Below the pieces are notes generated by a model. That model was given only the letters and a program-made list of their open reading frames with translations. It ran no database searches and had not been told where the DNA came from. DNA of 58,864 nucleotides from Streptomyces mashuensis (GTDB lineage: Bacteria > Actinomycetota > Actinomycetes > Streptomycetales > Streptomycetaceae). Location: positions 1 through 58,864 of the forward strand of contig NZ_BNBD01000024.1 in NCBI RefSeq assembly GCF_014654785.1. The letters are read 5' to 3'. The position numbers were made by a program, and so were the translations under genes. Below, in pieces: positions 47,490-56,263 of the stretch (positions are counted from its first letter, which is position 1; every line of letters begins with the position of its first letter).

Positions 47490-48665
47490 ATGACAACTGC
47501 CGCGATCAGGCCCGAGGTCCGTCTCTCCGCCGACCAGGCACGCCGCCTGGCGTTGCGCGCCCAGGGCCTGCTGGGCGCACCGGACCGGCGCGGGGGCACG
47601 CGCGGGGTGCTGCGCCGGCTGGGCGCGGTGCAGCTGGACACGATCTCGGTGCTGGCCCGCTCGCACGAGCTCGTGCCGTACGCGCGGCTGGGCGCGATCG
47701 GGCGCGAGGCGATAGAGGCGGCCTACTGGAGCGGGGAGCACGCCTTCGAGTACTGGTCGCACGCGGCGTGCCTGCTGCCGATCGAGGAGTGGCCGCTGTT
47801 CGCCTTCCGCCGCCGGGCGATGCGGGCGCGCGGGCGCCGGTGGCACGTGATGCAGGACTCGGAGCGGTCGTGCGCGGCGGTCCGGGACCGGCTGCGGGCC
47901 GACGGGCCGTTGACGGCGAGCGACTTGGGCGGCGCCAAGAACGGTGGCGAGTGGTACGACTGGTCCGAGACGAAGATCGCCGTGGAGTGGCTGCTGGACA
48001 CCGGCGAGGTGGTGTGCGTGCGGCGGCGCGGCTGGAAGCGGGTGTACGACCTGGCGGAGCGCGCGGTGCCGGAGGCGCTGTTCCACGACGACCTGGACGA
48101 CACGGAGTGCGTGCGGCGCCTGGTGGCGCAGGCGGGCGCGGCGATGGGCGTGGCCACGCGGGCCGACCTGGCGGACTACCACCGCCTGCGGGGCGAGCAG
48201 GTGGACGCGGTCGTCGAGGACACGGGGCTGGTGCCGGTGGAGGTGGAGGGCTGGGGGAAGCCGGCCTGGGCCGACCCGGCGGCGCTGGCGGAGGAGCCGC
48301 GCGGCCGGCACCGTACGACGCTGCTGTCGCCGTTCGACTCGCTGGTGTGGGACCGCCCGCGCACCGAGCGGATCTTCGGTTTCACGCACCGGCTGGAGGC
48401 GTACGTGCCCCGGGCGCGGCGGGTGTACGGCTACTTCGCGATGCCACTGCTGACCGGCGGGCGGCTGGCCGGGCGGGTGGACCCGGCGCGGGAGGGCCGG
48501 ACGCTGGTGGCGCGGCAGGTGTCGATGGCGGACGCCAAGGCGGTGGGCCCCATGGCGCAGGCGCTGCGGGAAGCGGCCGGCTGGGTGGGCTGCGACGCGG
48601 TACGCATCGAGCGCTGCGACGACGCCCGGCTGGCAGCAGCCCTGGAGGCAGCCCTTAAGGAGTGA
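47490..48665 (+). CDS. YcaQ-like (HTH_42 superfamily) DNA glycosylase
   Basis: 391 residues. N-terminus VRLSADQARRLALRAQGLLG followed by RLGAVQLDTISVLARSHELVPYARLG. This holds the Q-hydrophobic-D (QLD) catalytic motif that separates the YcaQ-like branch from AlkZ-type enzymes with Q-hydrophobic-Q. Winged-helix modules follow (GPLTASDLGGAKNGGEWYDWSETKIAVEWLL, then LLSPFDSLVWDRPRTERIFGF). Members of this family remove bulky alkylated bases or unhook interstrand crosslinks; in antibiotic producers they may protect against self-made genotoxins, though housekeeping copies exist. It appears leaderless and is convergent with a response-regulator gene across a G-rich tract. Confidence 0.88.
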   Translation: MTTAAIRPEVRLSADQARRLALRAQGLLGAPDRRGGTRGVLRRLGAVQLDTISVLARSHELVPYARLGAIGREAIEAAYWSGEHAFEYWSHAACLLPIEEWPLFAFRRRAMRARGRRWHVMQDSERSCAAVRDRLRADGPLTASDLGGAKNGGEWYDWSETKIAVEWLLDTGEVVCVRRRGWKRVYDLAERAVPEALFHDDLDDTECVRRLVAQAGAAMGVATRADLADYHRLRGEQVDAVVEDTGLVPVEVEGWGKPAWADPAALAEEPRGRHRTTLLSPFDSLVWDRPRTERIFGFTHRLEAYVPRARRVYGYFAMPLLTGGRLAGRVDPAREGRTLVARQVSMADAKAVGPMAQALREAAGWVGCDAVRIERCDDARLAAALEAALKE

Positions 48666-48670
48666 GGGCA

Positions 48671-48720
48671 TGGGGGCGGGGCGGGGGGTGGGTGGGGGGG
48701 CGGGGGCGGGGGCCCCGGGG
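48671..48720. other. G-rich tract between convergent genes
   Basis: A run of about 50 bases with at least seven G-tracts of three or more on the plus strand and almost no other bases (TGGGGGCGGGGCGGGG... ending GGGGGCCCCGGGG). It has strong G-quadruplex potential and lies in the 60-base gap between two gene ends. Confidence 0.8.
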
Positions 48721-48725
48721 AGGGA

Positions 48726-49478
48726 TCAGCGGATTTCGAGGATCTTCTCCCGCATCGCGTACACCACCGCTTCCATCCGCGAGTGCAGCTGGAGCTTCTC
48801 CAGGATGTTGCGGACGTGGTTCTTGACCGTGTTCTCGCTGATGAACAACTCCTTGGCGATGTCACGGTTGTTCATGCCGGTGGCGACCAGCTTGAGGACC
48901 TCCAGCTCGCGGTCGGTCAGCCGGGGCGCGGGCACCAGCCGCCGCTCGTCGGTGCGCTGGATCATCGACTTGAACTCGGTGAGCAGCTTGGAGGCCATGG
49001 AGGGGCTGATCTGCGACTGGCCGTCGGCCACGGCGCGGATGGCGGTCGCCACCTCGTCGGTGGAGATCTCCTTGAGGAGGTAGCCGGTGGCGCCGGCCTT
49101 GATGGCGTCGTAGAGGTCGGCCTCCTCGTCGCTGATCGTCAGCATGATGATCTTGGCGCTGGGGGCGACCTCCTTGATGGAGGTGCAGGCCTCGATGCCG
49201 CCGCGGCGGGGCATGCGGACGTCCATCAGGACGATGTCGGGGAGCAGGTCGGCGGCCTTGTCGACGGCCTCGGCGCCGTCGCCGGCCTCGCCCACGACCT
49301 GGATGTCCTCCTCGTGGGCGAGGACGATCTCCAGTCCACGGCGGAAGAGGGCGTGGTCGTCGACGACGAGGACCCGGATGGGCTCCTGCCGCGCGTCCCT
49401 GGACGTGCTCCGGCCGGAGCGGGCACTGTCCTCGTCGTCCTCGGCGGGCCCGCTGACGGGTCCGAACCTGTCCGCCAT
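48726..49478 (-). CDS. NarL/LuxR-type response regulator
   Basis: 250 residues from ATG 49476-49478 with GGGGGAGGAA. An acidic disordered N-terminus (about 1-33) precedes the receiver domain, with acidic pair D40/D41, phospho-acceptor D86 (DIVLMDVRMP), T in MLTISD and lysine in YLLKE. A LuxR HTH closes the protein (RLTDRELEVLKLVATGMNNRDIAKELFISENTVKNHV split over about 186-222). No partner histidine kinase is next to it, so it is an orphan locally; the same regulator sits beside hpf in Streptomyces as I remember. Its targets cannot be told. Confidence 0.92.
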   Translation of the reverse strand: MADRFGPVSGPAEDDEDSARSGRSTSRDARQEPIRVLVVDDHALFRRGLEIVLAHEEDIQVVGEAGDGAEAVDKAADLLPDIVLMDVRMPRRGGIEACTSIKEVAPSAKIIMLTISDEEADLYDAIKAGATGYLLKEISTDEVATAIRAVADGQSQISPSMASKLLTEFKSMIQRTDERRLVPAPRLTDRELEVLKLVATGMNNRDIAKELFISENTVKNHVRNILEKLQLHSRMEAVVYAMREKILEIR

Positions 49479-49632
49479 AGTTCCTCCCCCTGAAGGCCGT
49501 GGCCCCCGCGGTTGCACAGTCTGCGCCGCCCCAACCGGTTCCGGGGGACCGGCGGTTGGCCGCCCGGCCATGATTTCATGCCGGGCGGCCCGTCCGGCGC
49601 CTCCGGCCGGATGCCTTCGGCGGTCACACGGT

Positions 49633-49669
49633 GGTGCCCCGGGAGCGCGCCACGCGCTCCGAGGGCACC
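49633..49669 (-). terminator. hpf terminator
   Basis: Nested perfect stems: GGTGCCC/GGGCACC outside and GGAGCGCG/CGCGCTCC inside with a 3-base loop, 17 bases past the hpf stop. Confidence 0.75.
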
Positions 49670-49685
49670 GTTCACGGGGTCGGGG

Positions 49686-50366
49686 TCAGCCGAGTTCTCC
49701 GCCCGCACCACCGGGCTCTCCGGTGTAGAAGTCGTTGCTGTTCAGGCGGATCACGCCGTAGTCGTAGGCGTGGCGTCGGTACACGACGCTGGGCATCTTG
49801 GTCTCGGAGTCGACGAACAGGTAGAAGTCGTGCCCGACCAGCTCCATCTCGTACAGCGCCTGGTCGAGCGCCATGGGCGACGCGGTGTGCGTCTTCTCCC
49901 GGACCACGAGGGGCCCTTCGCCCCTGATCTCCAGCGGTCCCATGTGCGTGACGGGTACGTCCGTCTCGGCGCTCGTGGTGAGCCGGCCCCTGTCGTCCAG
50001 TTCGGCGGCGCCGTTGACGACGACGGCGACCTCGCCGGCCGGCAGCCGCCCGTTGCGGCGGCTCAGACGCTTGTCGTGCTGCTTGCGGAGCCGTGCCTCC
50101 AGCTTGCTCGTCGCCAGGTCGAGGGCGGCGTACGGATCGGCCGCGGCGGCCTCCGCACGGATCACCGGTCCACGCGAACGCACGGTGATCTCCACCCGGT
50201 CGGACCGGTCGGACTGCCTGGGGTTGGGCTCCTTGGACACCTCCACGTCGAGGCTGATCACCTTGCCGTCCAGCTTCTGGATCTTCTCCAGCTTCAGCTT
50301 CTCGGCCACGTGCTTGCGAAACCGCTCGGGGACCTCTGTCTTGCGGCCCTTGACGACGATGTCCAC
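49686..50366 (-). CDS. hpf: long ribosome hibernation promoting factor
   Basis: 226 residues from GTG 50364-50366. The N-terminal ribosome-binding domain starts MDIVVKGRKTEVPERFRKHV, with DVEVSKEPNPRQSDRSDRVEITV. A charged linker follows, and the C-terminal dimerisation domain (about 165-220) shows KTHTASPMALDQALYEMELVGHDFYLF split around YRRHAYDYGVIRL. Long HPF dimerises 70S ribosomes into inactive 100S particles in stationary phase or stress. Alone between two terminators and a long leader, so probably separately regulated. Confidence 0.95.
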   Translation of the reverse strand: MDIVVKGRKTEVPERFRKHVAEKLKLEKIQKLDGKVISLDVEVSKEPNPRQSDRSDRVEITVRSRGPVIRAEAAAADPYAALDLATSKLEARLRKQHDKRLSRRNGRLPAGEVAVVVNGAAELDDRGRLTTSAETDVPVTHMGPLEIRGEGPLVVREKTHTASPMALDQALYEMELVGHDFYLFVDSETKMPSVVYRRHAYDYGVIRLNSNDFYTGEPGGAGGELG

Positions 50367-50668
50367 GCAGAACTCCGTTCCCGGATCGCCCCGCCGAAGG
50401 TTGCGGAGCGCATCCCTCTTGCATGCAGGCCCCGGGCCTTCCCGGAGCCACCGACCAGACGGTTTTCACCTCCTCCTCCCCCGGGGACAGGAGCGCCACC
50501 CCACCGGCGTCACGCGTCTTCGGCATCTGCGGACTTTCTTCAAGCTTCAGCGAAGCCATACGAAGCGCGCCAATCGGAAGAAAAGCGGCATAGCTCCTGC
50601 CCTTCCTCACAACCGAACATATCTCGCCTGGAAGCGCGTCGGTACCCCCTACCGTCACGTACCTCCAT
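50367..50668. other. 302-base leader region of hpf
   Basis: No gene supported. GC is lower than the surroundings on its right half. It has a GCTTC-AGC-GAAGC hairpin (50544-50556) and a GGAGGAGGAGG purine run near 50470-50480 on the minus strand that could start a short leader peptide in another frame. No -35/-10 pair is convincing. Confidence 0.45.
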
Positions 50669-51442
50669 TCAGGTGGCGTCCGGCCCTTTCTCGCTGGAAC
50701 GACGGGCCTTCCCCGTCAGTTCCGGTTCCTTTTCGAAAGCTCTCGAAGCCGCCGCGACCACCGCCGCGCCCGCCACCCGGCCGCCCACCGCACCCACCGC
50801 ACGGGCCGCCTCGGCCAGCGAGGCACCCGTCGTCATCAGGTCGTCCACGAGCACCACCACCCCGCCGTCGCGCCACAACCGCTCGCCGCCGCGCACCACG
50901 CCCATCGCCCCGGCCACGTTCGCCAGCCGGCCCCGCGCGTCCAGCCCCGACTGGTCCGCCACCGCACGCCGCAACCGCAGCACCGGCGCCACCCGGGCCG
51001 GCACGCCCCCGCCCCGCAGCGCCCGCGTCGCCGCCCTGGCGATCCGCAGCACCGGATCGTGCCCCCGCCCCGCCACGGCCCGCCGCGCCGAGGGCACCGG
51101 AACGAGCAGAAACGGCCCCCTCGCGCCCCGCGAGGCATACCCCGCACCACCTGCACCAGCACGCCCGGCCGCGCCCGCCAGAGCGGCACCCAGCGGCTCG
51201 GCCAGCCCCAGTGCACCCCGCTCCTTGTGCGCCAGCAATGCCGACCGCACGCACCCGCCGTACGGCGCGGCCGCGTACACCCACGGCAACCCCGCCGGGA
51301 CCGGCTCCGGCAGCACCCGGCACGGCGCGTGACCGTACAGCCGCGCACGGCACGCCCCGCACAGCACGGTCCGCGCCCGGCCGCAGCCCGCGCAGTCGGC
51401 GGGCAGCACCAGACCGGCCATCTCCAGCCACCAACGGCGCAC
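50669..51442 (-). CDS. comF: ComF family phosphoribosyltransferase-like protein
   Basis: 257 residues from GTG 51440-51442 (MRRWWLEMAGLVLPADCAGCG). An N-terminal zinc ribbon CAGCGRARTVLCGAC is followed by the type I PRTase fold with LLVPVPSARRAVAGRGHDP, DQSGLDARGRLANVAGAM and the PRPP loop VVVLVDDLMTTGASLAEA. ComF proteins help DNA uptake or recombination in competent bacteria; in Streptomyces the role is unclear. It follows lpqB with a 13-bp repeat array in the gap and is likely the last gene of the mtnA-mtrAB-lpqB operon. Confidence 0.9.
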   Translation of the reverse strand: MRRWWLEMAGLVLPADCAGCGRARTVLCGACRARLYGHAPCRVLPEPVPAGLPWVYAAAPYGGCVRSALLAHKERGALGLAEPLGAALAGAAGRAGAGGAGYASRGARGPFLLVPVPSARRAVAGRGHDPVLRIARAATRALRGGGVPARVAPVLRLRRAVADQSGLDARGRLANVAGAMGVVRGGERLWRDGGVVVLVDDLMTTGASLAEAARAVGAVGGRVAGAAVVAAASRAFEKEPELTGKARRSSEKGPDAT

Positions 51443-51528
51443 CCGTCCACTGTCCCGCCGCGCGCCCGGCCCCGCCACCCCTGTGGAAAACTCCCGGCCA
51501 CGGCCACCACCTGCGGCAACGCACGAAC

Positions 51529-51580
51529 ACCAGCAGACCGGACCAACAGACCGGACCAACAGACCGAACCAACAGACCGG
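51529..51580. repeat. four 13-bp tandem repeats directly after the lpqB stop
   Basis: ACCAACAGACCGG-type units at 51529, 51542, 51555 and 51568, with one mismatch in each of the first and third units. The array abuts the lpqB stop codon (51581-51583). Confidence 0.95.
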
Positions 51581-53422
51581 CTACCCCGGATAGACCGGCG
51601 CCGACCCCTCCTTGCCCACCAGCTTCCAGTTGGTGTCCGGCAGCAGCCGCACGATGCCGCCCTCGCCCTCTGCCACCAGGGCCTGCGCCTTCCCCGCCGT
51701 CTCGGGCGCCGCCACGCCCCGCACACCGGTGATCCCCGGCAGCGCCGAGCCGTTCACCTGCGACCCGTCCGTCTCGATGTACTGCAACTGCTGCAAGCCG
51801 CCCTGCTCACTGCCCGCGACCAGCAGCCGGCTGGCGCCCGCCCACGTCACCGCCTGCACGTCCTCCAGGCGCGGCGCCACCGACCGCAGCTCCTGCACCG
51901 ACAGGCTGGGGTGCCCGGCGCTGCCCCGCCGCTCCACGCGGCCCAGCCGCAGCGTCGTCCGGTCGCCCTTGGTCACCAGCAGCGCCACCCGCACGCCGTC
52001 GGCCGACACCCGCAGCCCGGTGATCCGCCCGCCGTCCAGCCCCGGCACCCGTACGTCCTCGGGCGTGCCCGAACCGGCCGGCACCCGCAGCAGCCGCGGG
52101 TGTTCCGCGTCCTGGTCGGCCACCCACAGATCGCCCAGGCCGTCCCAGCTCGGCGCGGTCAGCCCGGCCTTCGCACCCGTACCGCCGCGCGACGTCACCT
52201 TCGGCTCGCCCAAGGCGACGCCCGGCTGCATCAGGGCCACGTACAGCGCCTGCCCGTTCGCCGACACGCCCGCGGCGCGCCGCTCCTTCCGGTCCACGGC
52301 CACCGACCGCAACTGCACGGCGCCGTCCGCGCCCATCGGGCCCGGTACGCGGTGCGGCTCGGTGTCGCTGTCGCCCAGGCTCGCCAGGCGGTGCTGCCCG
52401 TCCACGAAGTACTGCCGGTCGGGCTGCCCCGTCTGCTCCGGCCCGTACGCCTTGACCTGGTCCCGGCCCAGCGTGCACAGCCGCCCGCCGTCCTTGTCCT
52501 GCAACGTCACGTCGGTGACCTTCGCCGACTCCTGCACCGTGTACAGCAGCTGCGCGGCCATGCGGCGGCACTGCTCCTGGTTGGCGCCGGCGGCGCGGTC
52601 GTTCACCCGCACCTTCAGGCCGCTGGAGTCGTCCAGCGCCAGCCGCTGGTCCACGAGCTTCGTGCCCGTGGGGAACGCCGTGGCCGCCACCGGGTCCAGC
52701 CACGACGTCGGCCCGTCCAGCAGCGCCCGCACCGACGACGTCACCGGGTCTATGCGCTTGCGCAGGTAGACCGGGTCCGCCACCAGCACGTCCCGCGCGG
52801 AGGCCGAGCCCCCGCCGCCGGGACCCAGCTCCGCGAAGTAGTACTTGTTGACCGACCGGTAGATGCGCTGGAAGTCCGCCACGCCCAGCACGAGGCCGGA
52901 GTCCAGCGCGTCGATGCGCCACTCGCCCTCCTCGCGCGTCATGTGCAGCGTCGCCCGGTACGTGCCGTCGTCCGGCTTGTACGCGTGCTTGGCGTCCACC
53001 TTCGCGATCTGCCGGCCGGTCAGCGTGACCGTGTACCCCGGCTCCCGGTCGCCACCGGTCCGCTCGATCCGCACCTGCGGCGTCTGCGACAGCACCGTCG
53101 TCGACGCGGACGGGTCCCACTGCCCCTGCTTCGACCTGGTCAGGTACATGCGCGCGGTGCCGTAGTCGGGGTCGTCGCTCGTGATCGCCTCCAGGAAGCC
53201 CGCCACGAGCTCCTGCGGCTGCTCGCCCTTGCGCGGCGGCACCCCGTACACGCGCACCTGCGCGTCGGCGTCGGCCCGCTGCGACGAGTCCACGGCGGTG
53301 ACGTCACCACTGCCCGGCATGGACGCACACCCTGCGACGAGCGTCCCGCCCGCCACCGCGGCGACCAGCCCGGCCACCGCCCGGGACCGGCGGACGGCCC
53401 GCACTGCCCTGCTGTCCGTCAC
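51581..53422 (-). CDS. lpqB: lipoprotein LpqB
   Basis: 613 residues from GTG 53420-53422, overlapping the mtrB stop (GTGA). Lipobox LVAGC with C32. A GerMN-like domain (about 190-300, VYLRKRIDPVTSSVRALLDGP) is followed by a beta-propeller-like domain (DLWVADQDAEHPRLLRVP, GGRITGLRVSADGVRVALLV). LpqB is the accessory lipoprotein of the MtrAB two-component system and modulates MtrB outside the membrane. Its coupling to mtrB is seen in most actinobacteria. Confidence 0.96.
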   Translation of the reverse strand: MTDSRAVRAVRRSRAVAGLVAAVAGGTLVAGCASMPGSGDVTAVDSSQRADADAQVRVYGVPPRKGEQPQELVAGFLEAITSDDPDYGTARMYLTRSKQGQWDPSASTTVLSQTPQVRIERTGGDREPGYTVTLTGRQIAKVDAKHAYKPDDGTYRATLHMTREEGEWRIDALDSGLVLGVADFQRIYRSVNKYYFAELGPGGGGSASARDVLVADPVYLRKRIDPVTSSVRALLDGPTSWLDPVAATAFPTGTKLVDQRLALDDSSGLKVRVNDRAAGANQEQCRRMAAQLLYTVQESAKVTDVTLQDKDGGRLCTLGRDQVKAYGPEQTGQPDRQYFVDGQHRLASLGDSDTEPHRVPGPMGADGAVQLRSVAVDRKERRAAGVSANGQALYVALMQPGVALGEPKVTSRGGTGAKAGLTAPSWDGLGDLWVADQDAEHPRLLRVPAGSGTPEDVRVPGLDGGRITGLRVSADGVRVALLVTKGDRTTLRLGRVERRGSAGHPSLSVQELRSVAPRLEDVQAVTWAGASRLLVAGSEQGGLQQLQYIETDGSQVNGSALPGITGVRGVAAPETAGKAQALVAEGEGGIVRLLPDTNWKLVGKEGSAPVYPG

Positions 53423-55584
53423 GCCCGCCTCCGCTGCTCGTCGTCCCGGCCCGCATCGCCCCCGTCGTCGCTTCCACTCCCCCGGCCGTGCGCCCCACCC
53501 GCGCCGTCAGCGCCGTCAGCGCCCTCACGCGCGTCACCCCGCGCGCCGTCACGCTCGTCGCCACCCGCCTCGTCACGCGCGTCGCCGCCCGCGGACGACA
53601 CCGGCGGACGCGTCACCACGCGCGCCCCGCTCCCCGGCAAAGCCGTCGGATCGGCGGCAGGCCGTACGTTTCTGCTGGGCTGTCCCAAGGGCCCGCCCCG
53701 ACCGGACGGTGTCGACGGCACCCCGGCCTCGTTCACCCCGCGGTTGCGCCGCGAGTCCTCGGGCTCCAGCGGGATCGGCGAACCACGCAGCGCGTCGCCC
53801 GCCACCGCCGGCAGCGTCAGCCGGAACTGCGAACCGCCCCCGGGCTCGCCCCACGCCTGGAGCCAGCCGCCGTGCAGCCGCGCGTCCTCCACCGCGATCG
53901 ACAGGCCCAGCCCCGTACCGCCGGTCGTCCGCGCCCGCGCCGGGTCGGCGCGCCAGAACCGGTTGAACACCCGCGTGGCCTCGCCCGGCTTCAGCCCCAC
54001 GCCGTAGTCGCGCACCGCCACGGCCACCGCGCCACCGGCCGCCGCCAGGCGCACCACCACGTCGCGGCCCTCGCCGTGCTCCACGGCGTTGACCACCAGG
54101 TTGCGCAGTACGCGCTCCACGCGCCGGGAGTCCGCCTCCGCGATCACCGGTTGCTCGGCACCGCGCACCAGCAGCCGGCTGCCCTTCCGCTCGGCCAGCG
54201 GCGCAGCCCCGTCCAGCACCCGGTTCACCACGTCGCGCAGGTCGACCGGCTCGGCCTCCAGGGCCGCCGCGCCCGCGTCGAACCGGCTGATCTCCAGCAG
54301 GTCGGCGAGCAGCGACTCGAACCGGTCCAGCTGCCCCAGCAGCAGCTCCGCCGAGCGCGCCGTGACGGGGTCGAACCCGTCCCGCGCCTCGTGGATGACG
54401 TCCGCCGCCATCCGCACGGTCGTCAGCGGCGTCCGCAGCTCGTGCGAGACGTCCGAGACGAACCGCCGCTGCATGCGCGACAGCTCCTCCAGCTGTTGGA
54501 TCTTCACCTGGAGGTTCTGCGCCATCTTGTTGAACGCCTCACCCAGCCGGGCGATGTCGTCCTCGCCGGTGACCTTCATCCGCTCCTGGAGGAAGCCCGC
54601 CGCGAGCCGCTCGGAAATGCTCGCCGCCATCCGCACCGGTGTGACGATCTGCCGCACCACCAGCCAGGCGATGGCCCCCAGCAGGACCACCACGAACACC
54701 CCGGCCGTGGCCAGCGTGCCCTTCACCAGGCTCAGCGACTTCTCCTCCTGCGTGAACGGGAAGAGGTAGTACAGCTGGTACGGCCTGCCGTTGACGTCGT
54801 ACAACCGCTTGCCGACGATCAGCGCCGGCTCGCCCTCGTCGGAGGCGTTGCGCTTGATCGTGCCGGGCTTTTCGAACGTCCCGGTGTGCGTGTCCAGCTC
54901 GCGGCGCAGGTCGGCCGGGACGCTGTGCTGCGGGTCGATGTCGCCCGAGGCGCGCGGCCCGCGCGTGCCCCCGCCGGCGGCCGACGCGTCGCCGTCGCCC
55001 GCGCTGAGCGCCACGACGTGGTAGACGCCCTGCCCGCCACTGGCGAGCTGCTGCACCAGCGCGGTCAGCCACGCGCCGGAGTCCGGGTTGCCGCGCCCGC
55101 CGGACTGCGCGCCGTCCTGCGCCCGCGCGTCGCCGGCCGGGTCCGCGGCGTCGCGCGCCGCCTTGAAACCGCCCTCGGCCTGGCTCTGCGCAGCATGCCG
55201 CTTGGCGTCGAAGAGCCCGTTGCGGACCTGGCCGATGACCACCACGCCCAGCAGCAGCACCACGCCGAGCGACATCAGCAGCGTGGTCGCCACGACCCGC
55301 AGCTGGATGTTCCGCCGCCACAACCGCATCGCCGGCAGGAGCGGCCGGCGCACCCAGCGGGCGTACAGGCGCAGCACCGGGTGCACGGGCCCGGCGCCCG
55401 CGCCGTCCGACCACAGGCGCCCGGCCCGCCACAGCCGGCGCAGAAGCGATACGCCGGAGGCACCGCCGGCACGTTCCCCGGCCGGCGCCCCGGAGGGCCG
55501 CTTCGCCTCGCCGTCCTTCACGTCGCCGTCCGTGGCCTGTGCGCCGTTCCGGGGGTCACGGCGCGTGGCGCCGTCACCCGGCAC
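53419..55584 (-). CDS. mtrB: sensor histidine kinase MtrB
   Basis: 721 residues from GTG 55582-55584, one base after the mtrA stop. Two spans (about 102-124 and 305-327) flank a 180-residue extracellular domain. HAMP region TPVRMAASISERLAAGF, H-box FVSDVSHELRTPL with H381, N-box RNLVVNAVEHGEG and G-boxes DYGVGLKPGE and GGTGLGLSI. The first ~85 residues and the last ~100 are disordered; the C-terminus is a repeated acidic GGDARDEAGGDERDG-type tail. It phosphorylates MtrA. The sequence GTGA at its end couples lpqB. Confidence 0.95.
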   Translation of the reverse strand: MPGDGATRRDPRNGAQATDGDVKDGEAKRPSGAPAGERAGGASGVSLLRRLWRAGRLWSDGAGAGPVHPVLRLYARWVRRPLLPAMRLWRRNIQLRVVATTLLMSLGVVLLLGVVVIGQVRNGLFDAKRHAAQSQAEGGFKAARDAADPAGDARAQDGAQSGGRGNPDSGAWLTALVQQLASGGQGVYHVVALSAGDGDASAAGGGTRGPRASGDIDPQHSVPADLRRELDTHTGTFEKPGTIKRNASDEGEPALIVGKRLYDVNGRPYQLYYLFPFTQEEKSLSLVKGTLATAGVFVVVLLGAIAWLVVRQIVTPVRMAASISERLAAGFLQERMKVTGEDDIARLGEAFNKMAQNLQVKIQQLEELSRMQRRFVSDVSHELRTPLTTVRMAADVIHEARDGFDPVTARSAELLLGQLDRFESLLADLLEISRFDAGAAALEAEPVDLRDVVNRVLDGAAPLAERKGSRLLVRGAEQPVIAEADSRRVERVLRNLVVNAVEHGEGRDVVVRLAAAGGAVAVAVRDYGVGLKPGEATRVFNRFWRADPARARTTGGTGLGLSIAVEDARLHGGWLQAWGEPGGGSQFRLTLPAVAGDALRGSPIPLEPEDSRRNRGVNEAGVPSTPSGRGGPLGQPSRNVRPAADPTALPGSGARVVTRPPVSSAGGDARDEAGGDERDGARGDAREGADGADGAGGAHGRGSGSDDGGDAGRDDEQRRRA

Positions 55585-55585
55585 G

Positions 55586-56263
55586 TCAGCTCGGCCCCGC
55601 CTTGTAACCCACACCACGGACGGTCACCACGATCTCGGGCCGCTCGGGGTCCTTCTCGACCTTCGAGCGCAGCCGCTGCACGTGGACGTTCACCAGACGC
55701 GTGTCGGCGGCGTGCCGGTAGCCCCAGACCTGCTCCAGCAGCACCTCGCGGGTGAAGACCTGCCAGGGCTTCCGGGCGAGCGCGACCAGCAGGTCGAACT
55801 CCAGCGGCGTCAGCGCGATCGACTGGCCGTCGCGCTTCACCGAGTGCCCCGCCACGTCGATCACCAGGTCGCCGATGGTGAGCTGCTCCGGCGCCGGCTC
55901 CTCGGAACGGCGCAGGCGCGCCCGGATGCGGGCCACCAGCTCCTTGGGCTTGAACGGCTTGATGATGTAGTCGTCCGCGCCGGACTCCAGGCCCACGACG
56001 ACGTCGACCGTGTCGCTCTTCGCCGTCAGCATGACGATCGGCACGCCGGACTCGGCCCGGATCAGCCTGCAGACCTCAATACCGTCGCGGCCCGGCAGCA
56101 TGAGATCCAGCAAAACAAGATCGGGTTTGACTTCGCGGAATGCGGCGAGCGCCTTGTCTCCGTCCGAGACGAACGACGGCTCGAAACCCTCACCACGAAG
56201 CACAATTCCGAGCATCTCGGCGAGTGCGGTGTCGTCATCGACGACGAGGACGCGTCCCTTCAT
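55586..56263 (-). CDS. mtrA: response regulator MtrA (OmpR family)
   Basis: 225 residues, ATG 56261-56263, overlapping the mtnA stop by ATGA. Receiver: acidic residues D9-D11, phospho-acceptor D53 (LVLLDLMLPGRDG), T80, K102. Winged-helix DNA-binding domain: LTPLEFDLLVALARKPWQVFTREVLLEQVWGYRHA and VHVQRLRSKVEKDPERP (two parts). MtrA is a global regulator of development, antibiotic production and division in actinomycetes. The sequence is near-identical to the family norm. Confidence 0.98.
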   Translation of the reverse strand: MKGRVLVVDDDTALAEMLGIVLRGEGFEPSFVSDGDKALAAFREVKPDLVLLDLMLPGRDGIEVCRLIRAESGVPIVMLTAKSDTVDVVVGLESGADDYIIKPFKPKELVARIRARLRRSEEPAPEQLTIGDLVIDVAGHSVKRDGQSIALTPLEFDLLVALARKPWQVFTREVLLEQVWGYRHAADTRLVNVHVQRLRSKVEKDPERPEIVVTVRGVGYKAGPS

